DNA of 64,000 nt, taken from the NCBI GenBank assembly GCA_002256995.1, contig NCGX01000001.1, positions 117,785-181,784 of the forward strand, written 5' to 3'. The notes under the pieces are model-generated. The model searched no databases. It saw nothing but the letters and a program-made list of their open reading frames with translations, and had not been told where the DNA came from. The position numbers and the translations under genes were made by a program. This document shows, piece by piece, positions 1 through 8,709 of this stretch; positions within the stretch are counted from its first letter, which is position 1, and every line of letters begins with the position of its first letter. This DNA is from Hydrogenophilales bacterium 16-64-40. Lineage in GTDB: Bacteria; Pseudomonadota; Gammaproteobacteria; Burkholderiales; Thiobacillaceae.

Positions 1-525
1 GTCCGGTTCTTTCTCCGCCATGACCAGCATCCGAATGCCGGTAACGACCAGGAAAATGCCGAAGAGATAGAGCACCCAGCTGAATTCGCGCACCACCCAG
101 GCGCCGGCCAGGATCATGACGGCGCGCAGGACGATGGCACCGAGCACGCCATAGATCAGCACGCGGCGCTGGTACTCGGGTGCGACGTGAAATGAAGTGA
201 AGATGAGCAGGAAGACGAATACATTGTCCACCGACAGCGATTTCTCGATCAGGTAGCCGGTCAGAAATTCCAGCGCCTTCTGGTCGGCAAGCTCCGGGCC
301 GACTGTCCCGTTCAGATGCCACCACAGGCCGGCGTTGAACAGGAGCGCCAGACTGATCCAGACGCCTGACCAGACCGCCGCCTCCCTGACGCTGACCTTG
401 TGCGCCTTGCGACCGCCAAAAACAAACAGATCGAGCGCCAGCATGACCAGCACGAACGCGATGAATGCGCCCCACATCCAGGGTTCGCCGACGGAGAGTG
501 CGCTTTGGGTGCCTGCGTCTTGCAT
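1..525 (-). CDS. TerC/Alx-family integral membrane protein (3' end off window)
   Basis: The frame is open from an ATG at 525 down to the left edge, so 175 residues are visible and the C-terminus lies outside. It is very hydrophobic, with at least four membrane segments. It carries ALDLFVFGGR near residue 30 and EKSLSVDNVFVF near residue 90, the acidic intramembrane motifs typical of TerC/Alx proteins. The family is linked to manganese or other metal efflux and to tellurite resistance clusters; which one applies here is not decided. It is divergent from the CNNM-type transporter. I looked for a yybP-ykoY manganese riboswitch in the leader and did not find a convincing one. Confidence 0.85.
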   Translation of the reverse strand, partial: MQDAGTQSALSVGEPWMWGAFIAFVLVMLALDLFVFGGRKAHKVSVREAAVWSGVWISLALLFNAGLWWHLNGTVGPELADQKALEFLTGYLIEKSLSVDNVFVFLLIFTSFHVAPEYQRRVLIYGVLGAIVLRAVMILAGAWVVREFSWVLYLFGIFLVVTGIRMLVMAEKEPD

Positions 526-859
526 TGAAATACCTCGTCTTTGTCACGTTGCCTTGCAGGGTGCTGAAGCGGCACACTGATCTGCGCCCCTGCCGGGCGC
601 TGGGATCTTCTCGGGTATGCGCCCGTCAAGGAAAGAAACCCATCCAGCGGGTCATGGGCACGGTCGGCGGACGCGCTGCCTGAGCCCGTTCAGGGCGGTG
701 ATGATACTGTAAATTCGCAAGGCGCTGTCCAGCCCAGGCGGGCGGCGGCGAGGTTTGAACTTGCTGCCGCGTAAAGGCGGTGCTCAGAGTGGTTTTCAGG
801 CAAAATGCCGCCTTCACCACACTAGAGTCGCGTGCCCACGGGCAATGGGCGGCTTGCAT
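526..859. other. divergent intergenic region, 334 bp
   Basis: This region separates the TerC-like gene (minus) from the CNNM-type gene (plus) and must hold both promoters. On the minus strand a TATCAT box (about 702-707) could be a -10 element, but I see no good -35 partner. A short inverted repeat, GCCCGTTCAGGGC, lies near 684-696. An in-frame upward extension of the CNNM gene to 755 is possible, but the extra residues do not look like the family, so I treat the stretch as non-coding. Confidence 0.5.
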
Positions 860-2176
860 ATGGATATAGCGTTACTACTGTTCCTCATCCTGCTCAACGG
901 CGTTTTCGCCATGTCGGAGATCGCCGTGGTGTCCTCGCGCAAGGCCCGCCTGCAGCGGCTGGCCGACGACGGCAGCCCCGGTGCGCAATCGGCGCTTGCC
1001 CTCCACGCAGACCCTTCGACCTTCCTCTCCACCGTTCAGGTAGGCATCACTTCAATCGGCATTCTCAGCGGCGCCATCGGCGAAGCCGCGCTGGCCGACC
1101 CTCTGGCAGTCTGGCTGGCGCAGTTCGCCCTGCTCGAACCCTATGCCCGCGGCATCGCGCTCACGATCGTGGTGCTCGGCCTGACCTATTTTTCCGTTGT
1201 GGTCGGCGAACTGGTTCCCAAACGGCTGGGCCTGCTGGCACCGGAAGGCACCGCCTCCCTGATCGCGCGGCCCATGAACATGTTGTCGCGCCTCACGCGA
1301 CCTGTGGTGTGGCTGCTGTCTGCGTCCTCCACTTTGCTGTTGCGCATGATGGGTGCGCGCCGCAAGGAAGAACCGCCGGTGACCGACGCTGAAATCAACG
1401 TGCTGATGGGTCAGGGCGCCGAGGCCGGGATATTCCATCAAAGCGAACAAGAGATTGTCTCCAATGTGTTGCGCCTGGACGAGCAGCGCCTCGGCGCGAT
1501 CATGACCCATCGCACCGATATTTATCTGATCGATCTCGACGATCCGGAAGACGAGATTCGCCGTCTGATCGCAGAAAGCCCGTATGAGCGCATCGTGGTC
1601 TGCCGCGACGGGCTCGACCATGTCGCCGGGATCCTGCGCACGTCCGACCTGCTCAAGCCCGTGCTGGCCGGCGACCCGCTGAATATCGAAGCAGCCTTGC
1701 GCGCGCCCCTGTATGTGCCGGATAGCGTCAGCACCACCCAACTGCTCGAAAGCTTCCGCAAGGCGCGCATGCAGTTCGCGCTGATCGTCGATGAATACGG
1801 TGATCTGGAAGGCCTGGTGACACTGACCGACGTGCTGACCTCCATCGTGGGTGATTTGCCCTCCTACGATTCGCCCGACGAACAGGACGTGGTCGAACGC
1901 GAAGATGGTTCCTGGCTGGTGGATGGCAGCGTGACCATCGAACGGCTCAAGTCAGTCCTGGCGTTTGACGATGACCTGCCGGGCGAGGAAGAGAATGCGT
2001 TCAACACCCTGGGCGGATTCGTCATGCACATGCTGGGACATATCCCTGCCGTGGCCGACCATTTCGATTGGAAGAACTGGCGTTTCGAAGTGATGGATAT
2101 GGACCGGAACCGGGTGGACAAGATGCTGATCGCCAACCTCGCGCCGCCGCAGAATGCAGCAGAGATGAAACCATGA
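860..2176 (+). CDS. CNNM/CorC (HlyC) family transporter with CBS domains
   Basis: The protein is 438 aa from the ATG at 860. This start gives the usual MDIALLLFLILLNG opening; an in-frame ATG at 845 is the alternative, and starts further up add family-unlike sequence. The order is a DUF21/CNNM membrane domain (about 1-170, four hydrophobic segments), a CBS pair (about 210-335, with MTHRTDIY and DEYGDLEGLVTLTD) and a CorC_HlyC C-terminal domain (about 345-425, WLVDGSVTIERL). Characterised members export Mg2+ or Co2+, and older annotations say hemolysin; the ion cannot be read from the sequence. It is convergent with pdxJ. Confidence 0.92.
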   Translation: MDIALLLFLILLNGVFAMSEIAVVSSRKARLQRLADDGSPGAQSALALHADPSTFLSTVQVGITSIGILSGAIGEAALADPLAVWLAQFALLEPYARGIALTIVVLGLTYFSVVVGELVPKRLGLLAPEGTASLIARPMNMLSRLTRPVVWLLSASSTLLLRMMGARRKEEPPVTDAEINVLMGQGAEAGIFHQSEQEIVSNVLRLDEQRLGAIMTHRTDIYLIDLDDPEDEIRRLIAESPYERIVVCRDGLDHVAGILRTSDLLKPVLAGDPLNIEAALRAPLYVPDSVSTTQLLESFRKARMQFALIVDEYGDLEGLVTLTDVLTSIVGDLPSYDSPDEQDVVEREDGSWLVDGSVTIERLKSVLAFDDDLPGEEENAFNTLGGFVMHMLGHIPAVADHFDWKNWRFEVMDMDRNRVDKMLIANLAPPQNAAEMKP

Positions 2177-2252
2177 CAGTGGCCGTCGAGCTTTACTGAG
2201 TCCCGATCCGGTCAAACCCACCGGGCGCGTAACGCGCCGGCGCCCGGCCAGT

Positions 2253-2984
2253 TTATCCAGTTGCCGCTTCCACCATCAGCCGCTTCATCTCCGCCACCGC
2301 CTCTTTCCAGCCCACGAACAGCGCCTGCGCGACAATGGCATGCCCGATGTTGAGTTCATGCATGCCCGGCAGCGCCGCAATCGCCCGCACGTTGTGGTAG
2401 GTCAGGCCGTGGCCGGCGTTCACCGTCAAACCAATGCTGCAGCCGTAGGCCACCGCCTTGCGGATGCGCTCGAATTCGACGATGCGCGCGGCATCGGTTT
2501 CCGCGTCGGCATAGGCGCCGGTGTGGATTTCGATCACCGGCGCGCCGGCCGCGTGCGCCGCGTCGATTTGCGCAAAATCGGCGTCGATAAACAGCGAGAC
2601 GCGGATGCCGGCGTCGGCGAGGCGCTTGCAGGCATCGGTTATTTTCGGCGCTTGGCCTTTGACGTCGAGGCCGCCTTCGGTGGTGAGTTCCTCGCGTTTT
2701 TCCGGCACCAGGCAGACGTCCTGCGGCCGCGTGGCGATGGCGATGGCGAGCATTTCATCGGTCACCGCCATTTCCAGATTCATCTTGGTTTTCAGCACCT
2801 GCCGCAGGATCGCGACATCGGCATCCTGGATGTGGCGACGGTCCTCGCGCAAATGCAGGGTGATCGAGTCGGCTCCGGCGGTTTCCGCCACCAGCGCGGC
2901 CTCGACCGGGCTGGGGTAGCGGGTCTTGCGCGCCTGGCGCAGGGTGGCGATGTGGTCGATGTTGACGCCGAGATAGATGCTCAT
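2253..2984 (-). CDS. pdxJ: pyridoxine 5'-phosphate synthase
   Basis: PdxJ condenses 1-deoxy-D-xylulose 5-phosphate with 3-amino-2-oxopropyl phosphate to make pyridoxine 5'-phosphate, the last ring-forming step of the DXP-dependent B6 pathway. The 243-aa product has the usual length and opening ([16 protein letters not shown]), plus [13 protein letters not shown] and the glycine-rich [13 protein letters not shown]. It starts 4 bp after recO on the same strand and ends the long rpoE-lepA-rnc-era block. In many proteobacteria acpS follows pdxJ; here a convergent transporter gene lies next instead. Confidence 0.97.
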   Translation of the reverse strand: MSIYLGVNIDHIATLRQARKTRYPSPVEAALVAETAGADSITLHLREDRRHIQDADVAILRQVLKTKMNLEMAVTDEMLAIAIATRPQDVCLVPEKREELTTEGGLDVKGQAPKITDACKRLADAGIRVSLFIDADFAQIDAAHAAGAPVIEIHTGAYADAETDAARIVEFERIRKAVAYGCSIGLTVNAGHGLTYHNVRAIAALPGMHELNIGHAIVAQALFVGWKEAVAEMKRLMVEAATG

Positions 2985-2988
2985 GGGT

Positions 2989-3744
2989 TCAGCCGAGTGG
3001 ATTCAGTTCTGTAAGTTCGCGTAACAGCTGGCGAGTATAAAGCGGCTTCCCGCCCAGGGTGTGGTTGATCAGGGTGCGCATCAGGGCCTTGGCCTCGACC
3101 AGCGTCGCCGGCCGTTCGAAGCGGCCGGCCGCCAGATCGATCAGGGTCTGGCCCGAGACCGGGCAGCCGGGCAGCCCGCTCTCGCGCAGTGCGCCGCGTT
3201 CGGGCTGGAACACATAGCGGACGCCAGGCTCGATCGGCACCCCGCTGTCGGCGTCGACATCGAAGGTGGCGCCGTAGCCGATCTCGGACAGCAGATTTTT
3301 CTCGAAGCGGCGCAATATCCGCTCGAAATAGCTGGCACGTTCGAAATCGGTGCCGCCCGCCTCGCCCGCCAGCTGGTCGAGGGTGTCGACATAACGGTCG
3401 TACAGCAACTCGTGCGCATCGCCGCGCGCCAGCAGGCGCAGCAGCAGTTCGTTCAGATAAAACCCGCACATCAGCGCGCGCCCCTGCGGGGCGATCAGGC
3501 CGCCCCGCCATTCGGCGCCATGCAGGGTCTTCAGTTCAGATTTGCCGAACCACGACAGCAGCAGCGGGGTGAACGGCTGCATCAACCCACGCAGCGCCGA
3601 GGTCGGCCGGCGCGCGCCGCGCGCGATCAGCGCCACCCGCCCATGGCTGCGGGTGAGCACCTCCGCCACCACACTGGTTTCCTTGAACGGATAGGTGTGG
3701 AGGACGAAGCCGGGTTCGTTGTTGATGCGGGCGTCAGAGGACAT
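2989..3744 (-). CDS. recO: DNA repair protein RecO
   Basis: RecO helps RecR load RecA onto SSB-coated single strands in the RecF pathway of gap repair. The 251-aa protein starts with an N-terminal OB-fold (about 10-85, with [13 protein letters not shown] and [12 protein letters not shown]), followed by a helical C-terminal region ([12 protein letters not shown]). Length is normal for a betaproteobacterial RecO. It lies between era (42-bp gap) and pdxJ (4-bp gap), the standard order for the class. Confidence 0.95.
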   Translation of the reverse strand: MSSDARINNEPGFVLHTYPFKETSVVAEVLTRSHGRVALIARGARRPTSALRGLMQPFTPLLLSWFGKSELKTLHGAEWRGGLIAPQGRALMCGFYLNELLLRLLARGDAHELLYDRYVDTLDQLAGEAGGTDFERASYFERILRRFEKNLLSEIGYGATFDVDADSGVPIEPGVRYVFQPERGALRESGLPGCPVSGQTLIDLAAGRFERPATLVEAKALMRTLINHTLGGKPLYTRQLLRELTELNPLG

Positions 3745-3786
3745 GAAATGCAGAAAAACGTTTATCCGCTTCGCGGATCAGGCCGT

Positions 3787-4671
3787 TCAATCCAGGCCGA
3801 GCGACCTCAGCATACGCACGTCGTCGGCCCAGCCGCCCTTGACCTTGACCCAGACCTCAAGATAGACCTTGCTGTCGAACGCGCGCTCCATGTCGAGACG
3901 CGCCTGGGTGGAAATGGTCTTGAGCTTCTCGCCGCCCTTGCCGATGATGATGGGCTTGTGCGTGTCGCGGTCGACCAGGATGGTAGCGAAAATGCGGCGC
4001 AGGTTGCCCTCTTCCTCGAACTTGTCGATGGCCACCGCCACCCCGTAGGGGATTTCCTCGCCGCACAGACGGAAGACTTTTTCGCGAATCAGTTCAGCGG
4101 CCAGTTGGCGCTCGGTCTGGTCGGTGACGTCGTCCGCCTCGAACAGCGGCGCGTTCTCCGGCAGGTGGGTTTGCAGGGTTTTCAGCAGTTCGTCGAGGTT
4201 GTTGCCCTGCTTGGCCGATACCGGGACGATCTCGGTGAACGCATGTGCAGCAGTGACCTCCTGCAGATACGCCATCAGTTCGGCGCGATCCTTGACCTGG
4301 TCGATCTTGTTGACCACCAGGATCAGCGGGCGATCCTTGGGCAGCAATTCCATCACCTGGCGATCCTCGTTCTTCAGCCGGCCCGCCTCCACCAGCATCA
4401 TCACCACGTCGGTATCCGACAGCGTTTCGCGCACCCGCTTGTTCATCGCGCGGTTCATGGTGCCGGTGTAGCGCGTCTGGAATCCAGGCGTATCGACAAA
4501 CACGAACTGCGCCTCGTCGGTGGTATGAATGCCCATCACCCGGTGACGCGTGGTCTGTGCCTTGCGCGAAGTGATGCTGACTTTCTGCCCGACAAGACGG
4601 TTGAGCAGGGTCGACTTGCCGACGTTGGGGCGCCCGACGATGGCGATGAGGCCACACTTGAATTCACTCAT
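3787..4671 (-). CDS. era: GTPase Era
   Basis: Era is an essential GTPase that binds the 3' end of 16S rRNA and assists 30S subunit maturation. The 294-aa protein has G1 GRPNVGKST at 13-21, G3 DTPG near 60, G4 NKID near 125, and a C-terminal KH domain with [13 protein letters not shown] near 240. The start overlaps the rnc stop by 4 bp (ATGA), which suggests translational coupling with RNase III, itself an rRNA-processing enzyme. Confidence 0.98.
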   Translation of the reverse strand: MSEFKCGLIAIVGRPNVGKSTLLNRLVGQKVSITSRKAQTTRHRVMGIHTTDEAQFVFVDTPGFQTRYTGTMNRAMNKRVRETLSDTDVVMMLVEAGRLKNEDRQVMELLPKDRPLILVVNKIDQVKDRAELMAYLQEVTAAHAFTEIVPVSAKQGNNLDELLKTLQTHLPENAPLFEADDVTDQTERQLAAELIREKVFRLCGEEIPYGVAVAIDKFEEEGNLRRIFATILVDRDTHKPIIIGKGGEKLKTISTQARLDMERAFDSKVYLEVWVKVKGGWADDVRMLRSLGLD

Positions 4672-5381
4672 TTACGCACTTCACTCTTCTTTGCTGCCTG
4701 TTCATTTCGTAACGCGGCGCACGCCTGGCGTGCGGCCTCCTGTTCGGCGGCGCGGCGGCTCTTGCCGACGCCGCGCGTGCTGAGCGCGGGCTTGGTGAGC
4801 ACGCACTCGACGATGAAGCTCTGGTCGTGCGCCTCGCCCTCGGTGTCGACCAGCTGGTAGTCCGGCAGCGGCAGCCGGCGCGACTGCAGGATTTCCTGCA
4901 ATTCCGTCTTGGCATCCTTGCCCGAGGCCGTGGGGTCGATTTGCGCCACCAGCGGGGCAAACAGGCCGGTCACCACGCGCTGCGCTGCGTCAAACCCCGC
5001 TTCGAGAAAGATCGCGCCGAACAGCGATTCGAGCGCATCGGCCAGAATCGAGGGGCGGCGGAATCCGCCACTTTTCAGTTCGCCCTCGCCCAGCCGCAGG
5101 CTCTCGCCCAGCCTCAGGGCCGCTGCAATCTCGGCCAGGGTTTCCTGCCGCACCAGGTTGGCGCGCAGGCGCGACAGGCTACCTTCGGGCAAATCGGGAA
5201 ACGCATCGTAAAGCGCACGGGCGACCGAGCAGTTCAGCACCGAGTCGCCGAGAAATTCGAGCCGCTCGTTGTTGACCGCACCGTAGCTGCGGTGCGTCAG
5301 CGCCTGGGTCAGCAGATCGGCGCGGGTAAAGGTATATCCCAGCGCCTGCTGCAGGCGCTGGGTCAGCAAGGTGTTATTCAA
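4668..5381 (-). CDS. rnc: ribonuclease III
   Basis: RNase III cleaves double-stranded RNA and matures rRNA and some mRNAs. The catalytic domain carries the signature [11 protein letters not shown] and the acidic [15 protein letters not shown]-terminal dsRNA-binding domain begins at [11 protein letters not shown]. The frame is open up to 5507, but the extra residues are proline-rich and unlike the family. I place the start at TTG 5381, inside the stop region of the DUF4845 gene, which gives 237 aa, close to the usual 220-240. A second TTG four codons further in is possible. The era start overlaps its stop by 4 bp. Confidence 0.9.
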   Translation of the reverse strand: MNNTLLTQRLQQALGYTFTRADLLTQALTHRSYGAVNNERLEFLGDSVLNCSVARALYDAFPDLPEGSLSRLRANLVRQETLAEIAAALRLGESLRLGEGELKSGGFRRPSILADALESLFGAIFLEAGFDAAQRVVTGLFAPLVAQIDPTASGKDAKTELQEILQSRRLPLPDYQLVDTEGEAHDQSFIVECVLTKPALSTRGVGKSRRAAEQEAARQACAALRNEQAAKKSEVRK

Positions 5382-5775
5382 TCTGGGCGGGCGCGGCGCT
5401 GGGGTCGGTACTGGCGCTGAAGTCGACCACCAGGCTGACATTGCCAAAAAGCTTGGTGCGGAATTCGTAATCGGCGGAAATGACTGGCGTGCCGCCGCTG
5501 CGGTCAATCGTAAGATGCTCCGGCTTGACCACCGTCACATAGCCTGTGTTGGCGCGCTTCGCGAAATCACTGCGGAGCTCGCCATTGCTTTTCGACCGAA
5601 GGTCGGGCTCCTGCCCCATCGTGGCGAGAATTTTCTTCACCGAGAAATACTCGATATAGGCCGGCACCAGCTTCATTGCCAGCATGGCAATCGCCACCAG
5701 AACAGCGGCGACGAACAGGAAGCCGATCATGCTCAGGCCGCGTTGCTGGGACTGCATGGGGGGAGTGCGGGTCAT
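5374..5775 (-). CDS. DUF4845 family membrane protein
   Basis: This 133-aa protein has one strong N-terminal membrane segment (about 15-37, [17 protein letters not shown]) preceded by a QQRGLS motif that resembles a type IV pilin prepilin region. The soluble remainder would face the periplasm. Genes of this family sit between lepB and rnc in many betaproteobacteria; their function is unknown. The gap to lepB is 9 bp and it overlaps rnc by 8 bp. An internal ATG at residue 7 (5757) could be the true start. Confidence 0.88.
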   Translation of the reverse strand: MTRTPPMQSQQRGLSMIGFLFVAAVLVAIAMLAMKLVPAYIEYFSVKKILATMGQEPDLRSKSNGELRSDFAKRANTGYVTVVKPEHLTIDRSGGTPVISADYEFRTKLFGNVSLVVDFSASTDPSAAPAQIE

Positions 5776-5784
5776 GGTGTGTCC

Positions 5785-6594
5785 TTATTTAAGGGTGGTG
5801 CCGATGCGGCCAAAATCGTCGAAGTTCATCCAGATGAAGAAGGCCTTGCCGACGATGTTGCGGTCCGGGACGAAGCCCCAGTAGCGGCTGTCATTGCTGG
5901 CGTCGCGATTGTCGCCCATCATGAAATAGTGCCCGTCCGGAACCTTGCAGACGAAGCCTTCGCCCTCGGCATTGTAGGAGCAGTTTTCGCGGTAGGGGAA
6001 GTCCACCACCTGCGACGGGTAGACCGCGGGCTTGCCCGGCTCGGTCATCATGGTGTGGCCGACGCCGTTGAGATGCTCCTGGTACACCATGGCGGTGACG
6101 TAATTGAGGCCATTGCCAACATAGCTGGAAGTGCCAACGTTGACCGTGCGCACCGGCTGGCCGTTGATGCTGAGCTGCTTGTCGCGGTATTCGACCACGT
6201 CGCCCGGCACGCCGACCACGCGCTTGATGTAATCGAGACCGGGATCGGCCGGATAGCGGAATACCATGACGTCGCCGCGCTCGGGGTTGTTCAGCGCGAC
6301 CACTTTCTTGTTGATCACCGGCAGGCGGATGCCGTAGGTGTACTTGTTGACCAGGATGAAGTCGCCGATCAACAGCGTCGGCATCATCGAGCCGGACGGG
6401 ATCTTGAATGGCTCGACCAGAAACGAGCGCAGGCCGAACACGATCAGGATGACCGGGAAGAAGCTCTTGGCGTACTCGACCAGCAGCGGCTCTCTGGTGC
6501 CCTTTTCGCGGTAACGGCTGAACAGCAGCACGTCGAGCAGCCAGATGCTACCGGTGACGACCAACGCGATGAACAGGATGAGTGCGAAGTTCAT
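5785..6594 (-). CDS. lepB: signal peptidase I
   Basis: LepB removes signal peptides from exported preproteins at the periplasmic face of the inner membrane. Starting at ATG 6594 gives 269 aa: two N-terminal membrane segments, then the Ser/Lys catalytic dyad with PSGSM (Ser69) and YIKRVVGVPGD (Lys124), and the late box GDNRDASNDSRYWG. The open frame continues upstream into lepA as a shadow, so the ATG 5 bp after lepA is preferred. The neighbouring lepA is the classical partner in the lep operon. Confidence 0.97.
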   Translation of the reverse strand: MNFALILFIALVVTGSIWLLDVLLFSRYREKGTREPLLVEYAKSFFPVILIVFGLRSFLVEPFKIPSGSMMPTLLIGDFILVNKYTYGIRLPVINKKVVALNNPERGDVMVFRYPADPGLDYIKRVVGVPGDVVEYRDKQLSINGQPVRTVNVGTSSYVGNGLNYVTAMVYQEHLNGVGHTMMTEPGKPAVYPSQVVDFPYRENCSYNAEGEGFVCKVPDGHYFMMGDNRDASNDSRYWGFVPDRNIVGKAFFIWMNFDDFGRIGTTLK

Positions 6595-6599
6595 GGTGA

Positions 6600-8399
6600 T
6601 TACTTGTCCGAGACCTGAAGGATCGCAAGAAAGGCTTCCTGCGGGATTTCGACGTTGCCGACCTGCTTCATGCGCCGCTTGCCGGCCTTCTGTTTTTCCA
6701 GCAGCTTCTTCTTGCGCGAGATGTCGCCGCCGTAGCATTTGGCGAGTACGTTCTTGCGCAAGGCCTTGATGTTTTCCCGCGCGATGATGTTGGCGCCGAT
6801 CGCCGCCTGCACCGCCACGTCGAACATCTGGCGCGGGATCATCTCGCGCATCTTGGAGGCCAGTTCGCGCCCGCGATACACGCTGGTGGCGCGGTGCACA
6901 ATCAGGGACAGCGCATCGACCTTTTCGTTGTTGACCAGGATGTCGAGCTTGACCAGGTCGCCCGGGCGGTATTCCTTGAATTCGTAGTCGAGCGAAGCGT
7001 AGCCGCGGCTGGTCGACTTCAGCTTGTCGAAGAAATCCATCACCACCTCGTTCATCGGCAGGTCGTAGCGCAGCATCACCTGCCTGCCGTGGTACTGCAT
7101 GTCGAGCTGCATGCCACGCTTCTGGTTGCACAGGGTAATGACGTTGCCGACGAACTCTTCCGGCACGAAAATCGTTGCGGTGATGATGGGCTCGCGGATT
7201 TCCTCGATCTTCGACAGCTCGGGCAGCTTGAACGGGTTCTCGACATTGAGCAGGGTGCCGTCTTTCATCAGCACTTCATACACCACCGTCGGCGCGGTGG
7301 TGATGAGGTCCATGTTGTATTCGCGTTCGAGCCGCTCCTGCACGATGTCCATGTGCAACAGGCCGAGGAAGCCGCAACGGAAGCCGAAGCCCAGCGCCTG
7401 CGAGACTTCGGGCTCGAACTGCAGCGCCGCGTCGTTCAACTGCAGCTTGGTCAGCGCGTCGCGCAGCGCCTCGAAATCGTGCGACTCGATCGGATAGAGC
7501 CCGGCGAAGACCTGCGACTGCACCTTCTTGAAACCGGGCAGCGCCTCGGCCGCGGGCCGGTCGAGCAGGGTGATGGTGTCGCCCACCTGCGCCGACTTGA
7601 GTTCCTTGATGCCGGCGATCACAAAGCCGACTTCGCCGGCCGACAGGCTGGGCCGATCGACCGCCTTCGGCGTGAACACGCCGACGTGCTCGGTCAGGTG
7701 CTGCGCGCCGGACGCCATGAAGCGAATCTTGTCCTTGGGGCGCAGCGCGCCGTCGACCACCCGCACCAGCATCACCACGCCGACGTAGTTGTCGAACCAG
7801 GAGTCGATGATCAGCGCCTTCAGCGGCGCATCCTCGTTGCCCCGCGGCGGCGGCACCTGCTTCACCACCACCTCGAGAATCTCGGCAATGCCGATTCCGG
7901 TCTTGGCCGAGGCGCGCACCGCCTCGCTCGCGTCGAGCCCGACGATATCCTCGATTTCTTCCGCCACCCGGTCGGGGTCGGCCGCCGGCAGGTCGATCTT
8001 GTTCAGCACCGGGATCACCTCGACGCCGAGGTCGATCGCGGTGTAGCAGTTTGCCACCGTCTGCGCTTCCACCCCCTGCGAGGCATCGACCACCAGCAGC
8101 GCGCCTTCGCACGCGGACAGGGAACGCGACACTTCGTAGGAAAAGTCGACGTGGCCGGGCGTATCGATCAGGTTCAGGCGGTAGACCTTGCCATCCTGCG
8201 CCTTGTAGCTCAGCGCGGCGGTCTGCGCCTTGATGGTGATGCCGCGTTCCTTTTCCAGGTCCATGGAATCGAGCACCTGCGCTTCCATTTCGCGGTCGGA
8301 CAGACCGCCGCAAGCCTGGATGAGGCGATCGGCCAGCGTGGATTTGCCGTGGTCGATATGGGCGATGATGGAGAAATTGCGGATCAGACTCTGGGACAC
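6600..8399 (-). CDS. lepA: elongation factor 4 (LepA)
   Basis: LepA is a ribosome-associated translational GTPase (back-translocase or initiation-related role) of almost invariant length; this one is 599 aa. G1 is AHIDHGKST near 13, G3 DTPGHVDF and G4 NKIDLP, followed by EF-G-like domains II, III and V and the LepA-specific C-terminus ([26 protein letters not shown]). The start codon is GTG at 8399. There is no recognisable Shine-Dalgarno: the bases just upstream are CGTTTTGCT, immediately preceded by a stable hairpin. Confidence 0.97.
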   Translation of the reverse strand: MSQSLIRNFSIIAHIDHGKSTLADRLIQACGGLSDREMEAQVLDSMDLEKERGITIKAQTAALSYKAQDGKVYRLNLIDTPGHVDFSYEVSRSLSACEGALLVVDASQGVEAQTVANCYTAIDLGVEVIPVLNKIDLPAADPDRVAEEIEDIVGLDASEAVRASAKTGIGIAEILEVVVKQVPPPRGNEDAPLKALIIDSWFDNYVGVVMLVRVVDGALRPKDKIRFMASGAQHLTEHVGVFTPKAVDRPSLSAGEVGFVIAGIKELKSAQVGDTITLLDRPAAEALPGFKKVQSQVFAGLYPIESHDFEALRDALTKLQLNDAALQFEPEVSQALGFGFRCGFLGLLHMDIVQERLEREYNMDLITTAPTVVYEVLMKDGTLLNVENPFKLPELSKIEEIREPIITATIFVPEEFVGNVITLCNQKRGMQLDMQYHGRQVMLRYDLPMNEVVMDFFDKLKSTSRGYASLDYEFKEYRPGDLVKLDILVNNEKVDALSLIVHRATSVYRGRELASKMREMIPRQMFDVAVQAAIGANIIARENIKALRKNVLAKCYGGDISRKKKLLEKQKAGKRRMKQVGNVEIPQEAFLAILQVSDK

Positions 8400-8406
8400 A
8401 GCAAAA

Positions 8407-8426
8407 CGGGCACGTTTCCGTGCCCG
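8407..8426 (-). promoter_or_regulatory. GAAA-capped hairpin directly upstream of lepA start
   Basis: On the minus strand CGGGCACG-GAAA-CGTGCCCG forms an 8-bp perfect stem with a GNRA tetraloop, followed by TTTT and then, after four more bases, the GTG start of lepA. It could be a weak intrinsic terminator between the glutaredoxin gene and lepA, or an RNA element that affects lepA initiation. Both are inference; the hairpin itself is visible in the sequence. Confidence 0.6.
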
Positions 8427-8463
8427 GTCGGGGATGAGATAACTAGCCGAATTTTAACGGATT

Positions 8464-8709
8464 TCAGGGATTAAGGCGCAGCCATTCCTGCAGCGCCGGC
8501 AGATTGAGCTGATGGCGGCATATCTCGGTGCCACCGTCGAACAGCAGCGGCACGTCCCAGCCGAATCGCGCCTTGAGCGACGGATCGGCATCCACATCCA
8601 CGGGCGCCAGACGATGCCCGCTATTCGCGGTCAGCGCGCCGACTTCTGCCGCCATTTCCTCGCACAGCGGGCAGCCCGCCCGGGTATAAAGCGTGAGGGT
8701 TTTACTCAC
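8464..8709 (-). CDS. glutaredoxin family protein (DUF836-type)
   Basis: This 81-aa protein is a minimal thioredoxin-fold domain with the redox motif CPLC at residues 14-17 (YTRAGCPLCEEM). It ends soon after the last helix, typical of the small glutaredoxin-like proteins found between mucD and lepA in betaproteobacteria. Its substrate is unknown. It overlaps mucD by 8 bp and is probably co-translated with it, which suggests a place in the envelope stress operon. Confidence 0.88.
   Translation of the reverse strand: MSKTLTLYTRAGCPLCEEMAAEVGALTANSGHRLAPVDVDADPSLKARFGWDVPLLFDGGTEICRHQLNLPALQEWLRLNP

Noticed and set aside
526-700. Possible yybP-ykoY manganese riboswitch in the leader of the TerC-like gene
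   Set aside because: TerC/Alx genes often have this riboswitch, and GGGCGCATACCCGAG on the minus strand looked faintly similar. The conserved GGGGAGTAG and TCAACATACTC elements are absent, so it is not supported.
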